NCBI GenBank assembly: GCA_022562275.1
Contig: JADFPP010000001.1
Span: forward strand, 62,001-126,000
Source of the DNA: Bacteroidota bacterium
GTDB taxonomy: Bacteria; Bacteroidota; Ignavibacteria; Ignavibacteriales; Ignavibacteriaceae
DNA: 64,000 bases
Reading direction: 5' to 3'
Shown: one piece after another, positions 48,198 to 57,049 of the stretch
Layout of the letters: the number at the start of each line of letters is the position of its first letter
Numbering within the stretch: the stretch's first letter is position 1
Program-made: the position numbers and the translations under genes
Notes under the pieces: generated by a model
Seen by the model: the letters and a program-made list of their open reading frames with translations, nothing else
Told to the model about the DNA's origin: nothing
Database searches by the model: none

Positions 48198-48706
48198 TTT
48201 TGTATTTTACTTTCGATCAAAAGATTCCTGTAAGATTTTCGTATTTGATTCGATTCATTTATGTCTAACAACTCGACAATCTTTTTAAATCTTTTTCTCG
48301 CATCTGTTTTGCCATTAATAACAAGTGTTTCCAGTTCTAAAAATCTGCCTAATGATTTGACCGTATCAATATGGATACGTGTATTGTCATAGATAAAGAG
48401 TTCACGTTTCTTTTGAACGACAACTTCAACTCTAAACACATCACTAAAAAACTTCTCTCCTCCACTATCTCTAAAATTGATAAGATTATAATCAGACCAG
48501 CGATTTTTAGCTTTTTCATTTCTATTATAAAAAATCAAACTTTCATTTCCGTTTTCTACTCTTAATTTTAGCAATCCATCAGGTATAGAATAGTAAACAT
48601 CTTTCTGATTCAATAACCCTTTGTATTCAGCACTAATTTCCTTTAATATTTCCTTCAGTTTCTGATGAGAAGTGACTGATATTTTTAATTCTAAATTAGT
48701 AGGCAT
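48194..48706 (-). CDS. CYTH-domain protein (class IV adenylate cyclase-like)
   Basis: CYTH/triphosphate tunnel enzymes act on triphosphates; bacterial members include class IV adenylate cyclases and tripolyphosphatases. The N-terminus MPTNLELKISVTS has the strand with alternating charged residues. LLKLRVENGNESLIFYNR, FRVEVVVQKKRELFIYDNTRIHIDTVKSLGRFLELETLV supply the remaining tunnel strands. Length 170 from the chosen start. The earlier in-frame start (48760) adds 18 residues without family similarity and is rejected. The stop overlaps the AddB-like start (ATGA), so the two are coupled. Whether it makes cAMP or hydrolyses polyphosphate is open. Confidence 0.8.
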   Translation of the reverse strand: MPTNLELKISVTSHQKLKEILKEISAEYKGLLNQKDVYYSIPDGLLKLRVENGNESLIFYNRNEKAKNRWSDYNLINFRDSGGEKFFSDVFRVEVVVQKKRELFIYDNTRIHIDTVKSLGRFLELETLVINGKTDARKRFKKIVELLDINESNQIRKSYRNLLIESKIQK

Positions 48707-49099
48707 ACGATTATAAGGAGGCTTCGCGAAACCCAGTGTATAAAAAAAACAATTTACCAAAGTTGTAAATACTTATTATATTCCAATATTTTTGTTGTGC
48801 TACGCCCCCCTTTTCGAGGTTTTGCATTGGTTCCTGTAAGTTAGTTTTGTCCTCATTGCTGATGAATCTTAAATTTATATTCCTATAGTTTAACCCAAAA
48901 TTTTTAACTTGCCTATTATCGAAATTTTCTTTTCTTGAATAACAAAGATAATGCACACAAAATCATTTATTTTTCTGCATTTTTATTTTGATATTAATTG
49001 GCTCAAAAGACAGTTGTTTACAGTATTTTTAGCTGAATAATTGATGTCTTGATATTGTATTAAAGTTACTTAATATTTACAGCAAGAAAAGAGAATACT
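48707..49099. other. Divergent intergenic region without a gene
   Basis: AT-rich spacer between the CYTH gene (minus) and the beta-barrel gene (plus). Both promoters should be here. I see no RNA gene or hairpin of note; the open frame on the minus strand has no family-like features. Confidence 0.5.
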
Positions 49100-49744
49100 A
49101 TGAAAACCATATTTGCAACCGTAATATTACTAATTTCCATTCTAACTTTAAACGCACAGGGCATTGGTGAGCTTGCACCTCCAAAAAAACCGATGGTTTT
49201 TCCACCAAATGCTTGGGGCTTTGATTTAATGATAGGAGAGAGCGGTTTTGGATTTGGAGGATTTTACAGACGTCAAATAGCTGAAAACTTTACCGTTTTT
49301 TCCGATATTTCTTTTTCCGAATCAAAAGATGACAGGGAATTCACATTTGTCGATATATTCGGCAGATCATTTACTGTTGGAAAGCTAAACAGAATATTCC
49401 AGATCCCTCTTAATTTTGGTGTTCAGTATCGTCTGTTTGCAGAGGATCTGGCTGATAATTTAAGACCATATGTAAATGCGGGTATCGGTCCGGCGTTAAT
49501 TATTACCACTCCATCTTCTGAAGAATTTTTCAGTGCCTTCTCAAAAGCGCAATTAAAAATAGCCGCAGGTGGTTACGTTGGGTTTGGTGCAAATTTCGGT
49601 GTTGACCAATCAAATCTTATAGGTATTAATTTCAGGTATTACTATATTAGACTGTTTGGTGACGGTGTAGAAAGTTTAAAGGGTAGACCAAAGAATGTAA
49701 TTGGTGGGTTTTTTGTAACAATTAACTTTGGATTTATGTATTAA
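49100..49744 (+). CDS. Outer-membrane beta-barrel protein
   Basis: A 214-residue exported protein with signal peptide MKTIFATVILLISILTLNAQ. The mature part alternates short polar turns with amphipathic strands: FGFGGFYRRQIAENFTVFSDISFSES, LRPYVNAGIGPALIITT, AAGGYVGFGANFGVDQ, IGINFRYYYIRLFG, ending NVIGGFFVTINFGFMY. The final aromatic residue is the usual barrel C-terminus. It resembles OmpW/OprF-like small barrels, without an OmpA peptidoglycan domain. The gene stands alone. Role unknown; a structural or sensing barrel is likely. Confidence 0.8.
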   Translation: MKTIFATVILLISILTLNAQGIGELAPPKKPMVFPPNAWGFDLMIGESGFGFGGFYRRQIAENFTVFSDISFSESKDDREFTFVDIFGRSFTVGKLNRIFQIPLNFGVQYRLFAEDLADNLRPYVNAGIGPALIITTPSSEEFFSAFSKAQLKIAAGGYVGFGANFGVDQSNLIGINFRYYYIRLFGDGVESLKGRPKNVIGGFFVTINFGFMY

Positions 49745-49909
49745 ACCCCCCGTATTTTTATTTACAGCTTCATCCACATTTTTTTTCAATTATTTGCACG
49801 AAACCATTTCTCTTTTCAACTTTATTAATTCAACGGCAACCACTCAACTTAATTTAATATAACCGGCTTTATTGGATAATGATAAATACAAAAGAGTGAA
49901 TTATTATAC

Positions 49910-50452
49910 TTAATTTTTCCACTTAATTGTACAGCCAATAGAATAGGTCTCCGGAACTGATATTTTTTTCCCTTCCAATAATTCATCTATTGCATTCCGT
50001 AAATAATGATTAACTACCTTATCGGGTTCCTGCCAGTTATCATCAATTTTTCCGCTGTAAGCTAATTTCCTTTCACTGTCAAAAAGGAATATTTCGGGTG
50101 TATGTGTTGCATCAAACGCTTTTGCAACAGATTGATCTTCATCCCTCAGATAAAGAAAATTAAATTTCTGCTCTTCAGCTCTTTTTTTCATATTCTCAAA
50201 TGAGTCTTCAGGATAGTTTTTATCATCGTTGGAATTTATTGCAATAATTGTAATTCCCCTTTTTTTATAATCGCCCTGAACTGCTTTTATTCTGCTCTCA
50301 TAAGCGTGTACGTACGGGCAATGATTACAACTGAAAATAATAACCAAACCCTCTGCATCCTCAAACGATTCAAGTGAATAGTTGTTGCCGTCTATACCCT
50401 TAAGATTAAAATCAGGAGCTTTGGAACCGATAGATAATTTATTTGTTGCCAT
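49910..50452 (-). CDS. Thioredoxin-fold peroxiredoxin-like protein
   Basis: Soluble redoxin of the AhpC-TSA/TlpA-like class, probably cytosolic as no signal peptide is present. It opens KAPDFNLKGIDGNNYSLESFE. The redox motif is a CxxC, CNHCPYVHAYESR (Cys42, Cys45). DEDQSVAKAFDATHTPEIFLFDSERKLAYSGKID follows with the cis-Pro region. Length 180 from the chosen ATG; the upstream ATG at 50473 only adds seven residues. Such CxxCPY proteins are common in Bacteroidota but lack a fixed name. Electron donor could be thioredoxin/TrxB. Confidence 0.85.
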   Translation of the reverse strand: MATNKLSIGSKAPDFNLKGIDGNNYSLESFEDAEGLVIIFSCNHCPYVHAYESRIKAVQGDYKKRGITIIAINSNDDKNYPEDSFENMKKRAEEQKFNFLYLRDEDQSVAKAFDATHTPEIFLFDSERKLAYSGKIDDNWQEPDKVVNHYLRNAIDELLEGKKISVPETYSIGCTIKWKN

Positions 50453-50544
50453 AATAACTTCTTTTTTTTGCAAGAGAAAATGTAAGTAAATAAATTCAGG
50501 AATACGTAAATTTCAATTGATTACAAATAATTTTTTTTCAAACA

Positions 50545-51960
50545 ATGCCGCACAACCTTCAATTTGCCCAAAGTCTTTACGATGGTTATGAAACTTACAA
50601 GGAAAAAAGTTTATTTAACCGCCGCTTTAAACATTCAGATATTGTTCCTTTGATTGAACAATTGAAAAATAAAAATATATTTAAAGTTAAGAAAGTTGGT
50701 GAATCCGTACAAGGACGTGATATATTTTTGATTTCAATCGGAACCGGGGCAAAAAAAATATTTTGCTGGTCTCAAATGCATGGTGATGAGCCAACAGCAA
50801 CAGCAGCAATTTTTGATATATTCAATTTCTTCCTGTATGAAGATCATTACGTTGAATTCAAAAAATCATTGTTAAATAATGTAACCCTATTCTTTCTTCC
50901 TATGGTTAACCCGGATGGTACAGAGTTGTTTCAAAGATTTAACATTCTTGATATAGATTTAAACAGGGATGCGGCACGAAAACAATCACCGGAATCGAAA
51001 GTTTTATATTCGGTTTTTAATGAAATTAATCCTGATTTTGGATTTAATCTTCATGATCAAAGTAGAGAATATTCTGCGGGAATTAAATCGAGATCGGCTG
51101 TGATATCATTTCTTGCACCTCCATTTGATTACGCTAAAACCATTAATGATAACAGAACAAACTCGATGAAATTAATTAGTAAATTATATAACATTTTATC
51201 ACTAATGATACCGGGTCATATTGCAAAATACCAGGATGATCACGAACCAAGGGCATTCGGTGATAATTTTTCCAAATCAAATACAAGTATAATTTTAATT
51301 GAATCCGGTGCCTGGCGCGGCGATAGAGAAAAACAGTTCTTGAGGAAATTAAATTTTGTTTCTCTTCTTGCATTTTTCAAAAGCATAGCCGAAGATAGCT
51401 ACTTAAACGAATCTATAGAAACTTATTATTCAATTCCCCCCAATGAATCGTTAATGATTGATTGTATTATCAGGAATGTAACAGTTATAAAAGAAGGAAA
51501 TAAAATTGTTGTTGATGTGGGCATAAACTATGAAGAGATAAACATTGAAGACAACCGGCAATTCTATTATAAGGCAGCAATAGAAGACATCGGCGATCTA
51601 TCAGTTTATACGGGCTTTCGTGAATTTGATGCAATGGGAATGAGTCTGCAATTGGGAAAAACATATTCAAAAATATTCAATTCTCTTGATGAGATTAAAA
51701 AATTAGATTTTGCTTCTTTAATTGAAACAGGAGTTACTAACGTTAAGTTACGAGCCTCCAGCATAAATGAGTTATATTCTCCTGTTTTGTTCAACATCAT
51801 CTTAAATGATAAAGATAGAAAAGAAGAACTAAAACAGGAGGCGGTACCAAATTTTATATTAAAAGAAAATGATACGTTCAAGTGTGCTGTGATAAATGGT
51901 TTTTTGCTGGATTCAATTTCAATGCACTGGGATGAAGGAAACTCTCTTATTTTTAAATAG
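50545..51960 (+). CDS. M14-family zinc carboxypeptidase
   Basis: Predicted metallocarboxypeptidase. The zinc motif is HxxE in SQMHGDEPTATAA (His79, Glu82). The third ligand is His160 in FGFNLHDQSREYSAG. IDLNRDAARK supplies the substrate Asn-Arg pair (Asn130, Arg131), and Glu243 in ILIESGAWRGD is in the position of the catalytic Glu. The N-terminal ~290 residues form the peptidase; the last ~180 are of unknown fold. There is no signal peptide, so it is probably cytosolic. It resembles peptidoglycan/peptide deacylating M14 proteins of Bacteroidota. It is 20 bases upstream of the sigma-like fusion gene and probably co-transcribed. Confidence 0.85.
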   Translation: MPHNLQFAQSLYDGYETYKEKSLFNRRFKHSDIVPLIEQLKNKNIFKVKKVGESVQGRDIFLISIGTGAKKIFCWSQMHGDEPTATAAIFDIFNFFLYEDHYVEFKKSLLNNVTLFFLPMVNPDGTELFQRFNILDIDLNRDAARKQSPESKVLYSVFNEINPDFGFNLHDQSREYSAGIKSRSAVISFLAPPFDYAKTINDNRTNSMKLISKLYNILSLMIPGHIAKYQDDHEPRAFGDNFSKSNTSIILIESGAWRGDREKQFLRKLNFVSLLAFFKSIAEDSYLNESIETYYSIPPNESLMIDCIIRNVTVIKEGNKIVVDVGINYEEINIEDNRQFYYKAAIEDIGDLSVYTGFREFDAMGMSLQLGKTYSKIFNSLDEIKKLDFASLIETGVTNVKLRASSINELYSPVLFNIILNDKDRKEELKQEAVPNFILKENDTFKCAVINGFLLDSISMHWDEGNSLIFK

Positions 51961-51980
51961 AAGATTGGAAACTCCGTTGA

Positions 51981-53366
51981 ATGAATATTAAAACTTTTAA
52001 GAAAATCAGCGAATTAGATTTTGGGGAGAAAACTATTATACATCTCGACCAATTATTTACTTTCGCTTTATTAATTACAGGGGATTCCCGAAAAGCAGAA
52101 AAAATTTTACAAAGTACTTACGAAAAAGCATTTGGATTTTACAAATACCTTTCCGAAGAAACTAAAATCGAGGTATGGCTGTTCCGGATTATGTTAAACA
52201 TATTACAAAAATTATGGGATTCTGAACATCTTAATGATGATCTTGTATCCGATAATAAAAACCTGGAAACATCGGTATTAAATGCAGCGGGCGTTGAGAA
52301 AAGGTTTTTAAATAACTCTTCCATTGTATTAACACAACTAATTGCTTCTTTATCCTTTAAGTTGAAGGTTATTCTTGTTACGGCAAATGTGCTGAAATTT
52401 AATTACGAGCGGATTACCGATCTTATTGATTTGCCTTTAGGAACAGTAAAAAAAAGATTGTTTGATGCCAGAAAGATTCTGTTTGTTAAATCATTACCTC
52501 ATTCAACAGGATTAAAGGAAACAGAAGGGTTTCAAATTAATTCTGAAGATAAAAAGTTAATAACAACTTTAATCGATGAAAATAATAGTGACGAACTAAA
52601 TGATGAAAATAGAAAATACTTAAAACAAGAAATTGAATCTCAACTAATCATCAAGCAAATTATTGATGAAGAAATAAAAATAGAGCCTCTTAGATCGGTA
52701 ATAAAATTTAAGATTGCAAAAAAGTATGCACCGGAATTAAAAGACAAACTAAGGAATGAAGTTTCTTTAGAAAAGAGAGGTTTGGTTGTAGGAGCTACTG
52801 TAGCAATGATTATTCTGATTGCAGTTCTTATATTTATTTTCAAACCGGCGATTGTAAATCCCGGAGAATTTGCAGAGCAGCAATCAGGAGAGGATAATAT
52901 TTTCATACAACTGCAAAATAATTATTCGCTGTTCAATCAAGAATTATTTAATGAAAGCCTGATACTTAGTGATGCTGAATCTTTGAAAGCATTGTTGTCT
53001 TCTTCAGGTTCTGGGAATGAAACTATTCTCATTTCTCTTCCGGGCTGGAATTTAAAAGGATTTGTTCTAACAGAATTCAAAGGACATAAACTTGTTAATT
53101 TATTTTATGAAAATGGAAATGGGAAAATTTTATACTCCTACCCCGTGCCCTTAAATCTTATTGAAGAGACACACACTTTTAAACTAACTCGCAATTTATT
53201 AGAATATTTAGAATCAGGCAATTGCTACTCATCAAGAAAAGCAAACACCGTTTATTTATTGAAAAGATCGGCTAATTATATCCTGGGGTTTGCATTGGAA
53301 AAGCCAGAAAGAAAATTAATGATTGATATTTGCAATCAGATAAAGAATAGTACTTTCAATAACTAA
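51981..53366 (+). CDS. Sigma-factor-like protein fused to a membrane anchor and exterior domain
   Basis: Unusual architecture. Residues ~20-80 resemble ECF sigma region 2 (LDQLFTFALLITGDSRKAEKILQSTYEKAF, VWLFRIMLNIL). Residues ~115-170 resemble region 4 with a helix-turn-helix (LIASLSFKLKVILVTANVLKFNYERITDLIDLPLGTVKKRLFDARKILF). Residues ~195-265 are charged and helical, then one transmembrane helix (about 267-289, GATVAMIILIAVLIFIF) and a ~170-residue exterior part. The order sigma-linker-TM-exterior is that of a sigma factor and a membrane anti-sigma in one chain. Region 2 lacks the usual Trp/Arg-rich promoter-melting text, so it may be a degenerate sigma acting as an adaptor. 461 residues, intact frame, downstream of the M14 gene. 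Confidence 0.7.
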   Translation: MNIKTFKKISELDFGEKTIIHLDQLFTFALLITGDSRKAEKILQSTYEKAFGFYKYLSEETKIEVWLFRIMLNILQKLWDSEHLNDDLVSDNKNLETSVLNAAGVEKRFLNNSSIVLTQLIASLSFKLKVILVTANVLKFNYERITDLIDLPLGTVKKRLFDARKILFVKSLPHSTGLKETEGFQINSEDKKLITTLIDENNSDELNDENRKYLKQEIESQLIIKQIIDEEIKIEPLRSVIKFKIAKKYAPELKDKLRNEVSLEKRGLVVGATVAMIILIAVLIFIFKPAIVNPGEFAEQQSGEDNIFIQLQNNYSLFNQELFNESLILSDAESLKALLSSSGSGNETILISLPGWNLKGFVLTEFKGHKLVNLFYENGNGKILYSYPVPLNLIEETHTFKLTRNLLEYLESGNCYSSRKANTVYLLKRSANYILGFALEKPERKLMIDICNQIKNSTFNN

Positions 53367-53668
53367 GATTACTTCATTTCGGTTAGACAAAATAATACTC
53401 CTCTATTTAATCGCTTGTGTGAAAATCAGTTAAGACTGTGTGATTATTAGACAGAAAAACAAGGAATAACCGCAGCAGTAACTGTAAAATAATTATATCT
53501 CATATTAGTTCTGAACTAAAAAATATTCAATATTAGGTTTGTAACATTAAAACTAACAAATTCGTTATTAAAGCTAATAATGTGCTATTTCCCTAATGTT
53601 GAATTTCTTGATTATCGGTATCAATTTTAATATCTTTAAAATCGTTTTTATTATTCAAAGGATAATTA
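53367..53668. other. Intergenic region without a gene
   Basis: AT-rich, no ORF of note on either strand, no hairpin followed by T residues. It must carry the promoter of the zinc-ribbon/rpsU pair. Confidence 0.5.
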
Positions 53669-54049
53669 TTGGCAAGAGTAAAAAACATAGTATCTTTTTG
53701 TGCATCCTGCAACACAGTACAGAAAATGGAAATAACGGGTGAGGTTGCAGGTGAAGGAAATGAAGAGAAAAGATGGGCTAAATGTAAAAAATGTAAACAG
53801 ACTATGATTATTGATTTAGATGTTGATGTTAAAGACAAAAAAGTTTCTCTTGAAGGTATAGAAAACGAAGATTGCACTACTTACTCTCCGGTAAAAACAT
53901 TTGAATTAGGAGAAACGATTTACCATCAGAACTGGAATGATTTTGGGAAAGTGGTTACAAAGGAAACTCTTTCGAACGGACAAAACTCTATAATTGTTGA
54001 GTTTCAGAAATCAGGCTCTAAAAAATTATTAGAATCATTACATAACTAA
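53669..54049 (+). CDS. Zinc-ribbon protein with Tudor/KOW-like domain
   Basis: Small protein of unknown function. The N-terminal half has two CxxC pairs, SFCASCNTV (Cys11, 14) and WAKCKKCKQT (Cys39, 42), forming a zinc ribbon. The C-terminal ~45 residues, FELGETIYHQNWNDFGKVV followed by NSIIVEFQKSGSKKLLES, resemble a Tudor/CarD-like beta barrel. The start codon is TTG at 53669, supported by AAAGGAT ~6 bases upstream and the natural zinc-ribbon N-terminus MARVKN. It lies 24 bases before rpsU on the same strand. A role near transcription or ribosomes is an inference from the fold and neighbour. Confidence 0.7.
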   Translation: MARVKNIVSFCASCNTVQKMEITGEVAGEGNEEKRWAKCKKCKQTMIIDLDVDVKDKKVSLEGIENEDCTTYSPVKTFELGETIYHQNWNDFGKVVTKETLSNGQNSIIVEFQKSGSKKLLESLHN

Positions 54050-54073
54050 ACTATCACGGAAGAGGTGAAATAA

Positions 54074-54268
54074 TTGGTTGGAATTAATTTAGGTGATAAC
54101 GAACCTATTGATAAAGCATTAAGAAGATTCAAAAAAAAATACGAAAGATCCGGTATTCTGAAAGAATATAAGAAGAGAACATTTTTTGTAAAGCCATCTG
54201 TTATAAAACGATTGGAGAGACTGAAAGCTGCAAGGCGTGCTCATCGCTTAAGAAATTATGGCAAATAA
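54074..54268 (+). CDS. rpsU: 30S ribosomal protein S21
   Basis: Small basic subunit protein near the 16S 3' end. The text VGINLGDNEPIDKALRRFKKKYERSGILKEYKKRTFFVKPS is characteristic. Length 64 with a basic C-terminus. The start is TTG at 54074, with AGAGGTGAAA upstream as ribosome binding site. A clear terminator follows immediately. Confidence 0.95.
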   Translation: MVGINLGDNEPIDKALRRFKKKYERSGILKEYKKRTFFVKPSVIKRLERLKAARRAHRLRNYGK

Positions 54269-54273
54269 TAATA

Positions 54274-54298
54274 ACCCCTCTGCTACGAGGGTTTTTTT
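54274..54298 (+). terminator. Rho-independent terminator of rpsU
   Basis: CCCTC-TGCTAC-GAGGG (54276-54291) followed by TTTTTTT. The T run reaches the stop codon of the convergent LOG gene. Confidence 0.85.
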
Positions 54299-55154
54299 AT
54301 TTCAAATCCAATATGGGTTCTATTACTTCGGGTTCTTTTGCTTTTGAATAATGCTTATTGAGATGCCTTACAATTTTTTCAAAAGCCTCATCAACACTAT
54401 TGCAAAAATTAAATAACTTCAAATCGGAATCACTTATCATTCCATTTTCTACCAATGCGTCGAAATTTATAATACTCTTCCAATATTTTTCATCATAAAT
54501 AATAAGCAAAAGTTTCTTCTTAATCTTTTCTGTTTGAACAAGGGTTAATATTTCGAAATATTCATCCATGGTTCCAAAACCTCCGGGGAAGATAATTAAG
54601 GCTTTTGAAAGATATGCAAACCAAAATTTCCTCATAAAGAAATAATGAAAGTCAAAACTTAGCTCGGCTGTTACATATTTATTTACAAATTGCTCAAAAG
54701 GAATACTGATATTCAAACCAACCGAGTAACCCCCGGCTTTCTTTGCACCTTTGTTTGCGGCTTCCATAATACCCGGTCCGCCACCGGTACAAACTATAAA
54801 CCGATTTGCGTTTGTTTCAAGGTTCAAAGACCATTCCGTTAGTCGGCGGGATAATTCAACAGCATCTTCGTAATAATGAGACATTTTAAGCATCAATTGT
54901 GCATGCCTTAGTTTTTGAGCAAAGTTTTGTGACCGGGGGCTTATCTTTTTAATTTTATTATAATCAAGAAGTGATTCTCTTTTCGATTTTAATCTGGCGG
55001 ATCCAAAAAATACAATGGTATCCATTATTTTATGTTTGCGGAATTTGCTCTTCGGCTGGAAGTACTCAGAAAGTATTCTTAATGATCTTCCGTCTGCAGA
55101 ATTAAGAAAGTCCTCGTCCTCATATGCTTTTTTAGGCTTTAAATATTTTGCCAT
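54297..55154 (-). CDS. LOG-family (TIGR00730) Rossmann protein
   Basis: Nucleotide 5'-monophosphate phosphoribohydrolase-like protein of the 'lonely guy' family; related enzymes release adenine-type bases from nucleotides or cytokinin precursors. The two hallmarks are present: VCTGGGPGIMEAANKGA and IIFPGGFGTMDEYFEILTLVQTEKI. A N-terminal extension of ~75 residues precedes the FFGSARLKSKRE strand, as in longer LOG proteins. Length 285. The gene is alone, converging on rpsU. Substrate uncertain. Confidence 0.88.
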   Translation of the reverse strand: MAKYLKPKKAYEDEDFLNSADGRSLRILSEYFQPKSKFRKHKIMDTIVFFGSARLKSKRESLLDYNKIKKISPRSQNFAQKLRHAQLMLKMSHYYEDAVELSRRLTEWSLNLETNANRFIVCTGGGPGIMEAANKGAKKAGGYSVGLNISIPFEQFVNKYVTAELSFDFHYFFMRKFWFAYLSKALIIFPGGFGTMDEYFEILTLVQTEKIKKKLLLIIYDEKYWKSIINFDALVENGMISDSDLKLFNFCNSVDEAFEKIVRHLNKHYSKAKEPEVIEPILDLK

Positions 55155-55361
55155 TAAATACCTGTAATATTTAATAATTAGTAAATGGTGATTAACAATT
55201 TAGTCGAGCTAGGGAAATTAAATTGGATTCTTTTTTTTAAAATCTATTATTATATATTTACAACTGTTATAATTGCTATTAATTCTTCAAGCTCACTTAT
55301 AATTAATTAAAAATTAACTTAATAAATATTTTGGAAATTTAGTAATGCTTGTAAATTTATT

Positions 55362-56651
55362 GTGAAGAAAATAACCGGTTCTGTAATTATCATTATTATT
55401 TTTGTCTCAAATCTCTTTTCAACTTCCACTGAAAAGATTCAATCAGAGATTAGATCTGTCTTAGATGCTCTACCGTCCAGTACAGAAATGGGAATACTTA
55501 TTTATAATCCTTTAACTGAAGATACTATTTATTCTGTTAATCATACACGCTCGATGATCCCTGCTTCAAACACAAAATTATTTACAACGGCAACTGCTTT
55601 AAAAATTATGGGAAGCGAGTACATTCTTTCTACACAAATTCTTGCAGAAGAAAAGGATTTTTCTGATACTGTATTAAACGGAAATATTTATATAAAAGGT
55701 TTGGGTAATTCATTATTCTCTTCATCAGACCTTGACAGTTTAATTGAGGAGATTAGAAAAACCGGGATTACAAATATCACCGGCAATGTTGTTGGTGACG
55801 ACACTTTTATTGATGATGTTTACACACGGGATGACTGGATAAATGATGAGAAAGCTAATGTTAAATTACCTCCAATTTCAGCATTAGTAATAGATAGAAA
55901 TAAAAAAATAGTCAAAAAGAAAAGAGGAGGGAGATGGAGAACTTATCTGGTTAATGTAGATATTCCCCCAAAGAATGCTGCAAAACTATTAAAACAAAGA
56001 TTGATAAATGCCGGTATTAACGTGGAGGGCAATGCGATTGTGGGCGAAACTCCTTTAACTGCATCTGTAATTGTTCAGTCATCAGTTGTTTTGCGAGAGT
56101 TAATAAAATTAATAAACAAAAACAGTGATAATTTTTTGGCAGAATGTTTATTTAAAACTATTGGGGCGGTTGCAAGCGGGAAACAGGGTAACTCCTTCTA
56201 TTCAACACAAGCAATATTAACCCTAATTGAAGACTATGCTATTTACGCCGAAGGTACTACAGTGGTTGATGGATCAGGTATATCAAGATTCGATCAAATA
56301 ACAGTTGGAGCAATTATAGGTTTATTAGAAAAAATGTATTTTGATCTGAAAAATTTTCCATACTTTTACAACTCTTTAAGTATTGCCGGTGTTGACGGGA
56401 CACTTGAAGATCGAATTAATATATCGGGTAACACTATTAATTTCAGAGGGAAGACGGGAACACTAATCGGTGTTTCATCTTTATCAGGTTACTTAACCAC
56501 AAAGGCAGGTGATGAATTAATTGTGAGTATGATATTTGAATTTAAACGTGGTGGTTCTAATCGATACAGAAATGCCCAGGATAAAATCATTAAAATATTA
56601 AACGATTGGAACGAAGAAAGCCCTGAAGAGATTAATATTCAGGGTTATTAG
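55362..56651 (+). CDS. dacB: D-alanyl-D-alanine carboxypeptidase/endopeptidase (PBP4 type)
   Basis: Periplasmic penicillin-binding protein trimming or cutting peptidoglycan crosslinks. A signal peptide is visible (MKKITGSVIIIIIFVSNLF). The active-site motifs are SxxK at Ser69-Lys72 (MIPASNTKLF), SxN at Ser255-Asn257 (NKNSDNFLAEC) and KTG at 364-366 (FRGKTGTLIG). The inserted domain II between ~95 and 245 is shorter than in E. coli DacB (429 versus 477 residues). The start is a GTG. The gene stands alone, convergent with secG. Confidence 0.93.
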   Translation: MKKITGSVIIIIIFVSNLFSTSTEKIQSEIRSVLDALPSSTEMGILIYNPLTEDTIYSVNHTRSMIPASNTKLFTTATALKIMGSEYILSTQILAEEKDFSDTVLNGNIYIKGLGNSLFSSSDLDSLIEEIRKTGITNITGNVVGDDTFIDDVYTRDDWINDEKANVKLPPISALVIDRNKKIVKKKRGGRWRTYLVNVDIPPKNAAKLLKQRLINAGINVEGNAIVGETPLTASVIVQSSVVLRELIKLINKNSDNFLAECLFKTIGAVASGKQGNSFYSTQAILTLIEDYAIYAEGTTVVDGSGISRFDQITVGAIIGLLEKMYFDLKNFPYFYNSLSIAGVDGTLEDRINISGNTINFRGKTGTLIGVSSLSGYLTTKAGDELIVSMIFEFKRGGSNRYRNAQDKIIKILNDWNEESPEEINIQGY

Positions 56652-56662
56652 AATTTTTCTTT

Positions 56663-57028
56663 TTATTGCTGTCCACCGGTAGTAGATTTATCGTTATCAG
56701 TTGGCAACTGATTTGGCCGAGGTAATGTAGGAGTCTGCGGGATGTTAGTTCTTCCGGATTGCTGTATTATACTTCTTTGTTCCTGAGTGGTTTGCCCGGG
56801 CAGGAAAAACAAATTTATAACCAAAGCTAAAACCCCAACAATTCCACTTAGCCACCAGGTTGCTTTGCTTAAAAAGTCTGCAGTTCTTCTTGTTCCAAAC
56901 ATTGCACCCATATTTCCAGAGCCACCAAAAGTACCTGCTAATCCACTACCTTTACTGGCCTGAAGCAGAACTACAATAATTAATAAAATTGCACTGCCTG
57001 CTGCAATAAATGTTAATAAAGTATACAT
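56663..57028 (-). CDS. secG: Preprotein translocase subunit SecG
   Basis: Small inner-membrane component of SecYEG. Two transmembrane helices: MYTLLTFIAAGSAILLIIVVLLQ and WWLSGIVGVLALVINLFFL. Between them is the conserved SKGSGLAGTFGGSGNMGAMFGTRRTADFLSKAT. A Gln/Pro/Thr-rich tail of ~40 residues follows. The ATG at 57028 is chosen because AAAGGAG stands 7 bases upstream and a longer frame would run through the tRNA gene. Length 121. The tRNA-Met lies 21 bases upstream on the same strand. Confidence 0.95.
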   Translation of the reverse strand: MYTLLTFIAAGSAILLIIVVLLQASKGSGLAGTFGGSGNMGAMFGTRRTADFLSKATWWLSGIVGVLALVINLFFLPGQTTQEQRSIIQQSGRTNIPQTPTLPRPNQLPTDNDKSTTGGQQ

Positions 57029-57049
57029 AAATTTACTCCTTTCAATTCG

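Noticed and set aside
48711-48956. 81-residue minus-strand frame upstream of the CYTH gene
   Set aside because: No signal, no domain and strong AT bias; the CYTH start at 48706 does not need it.
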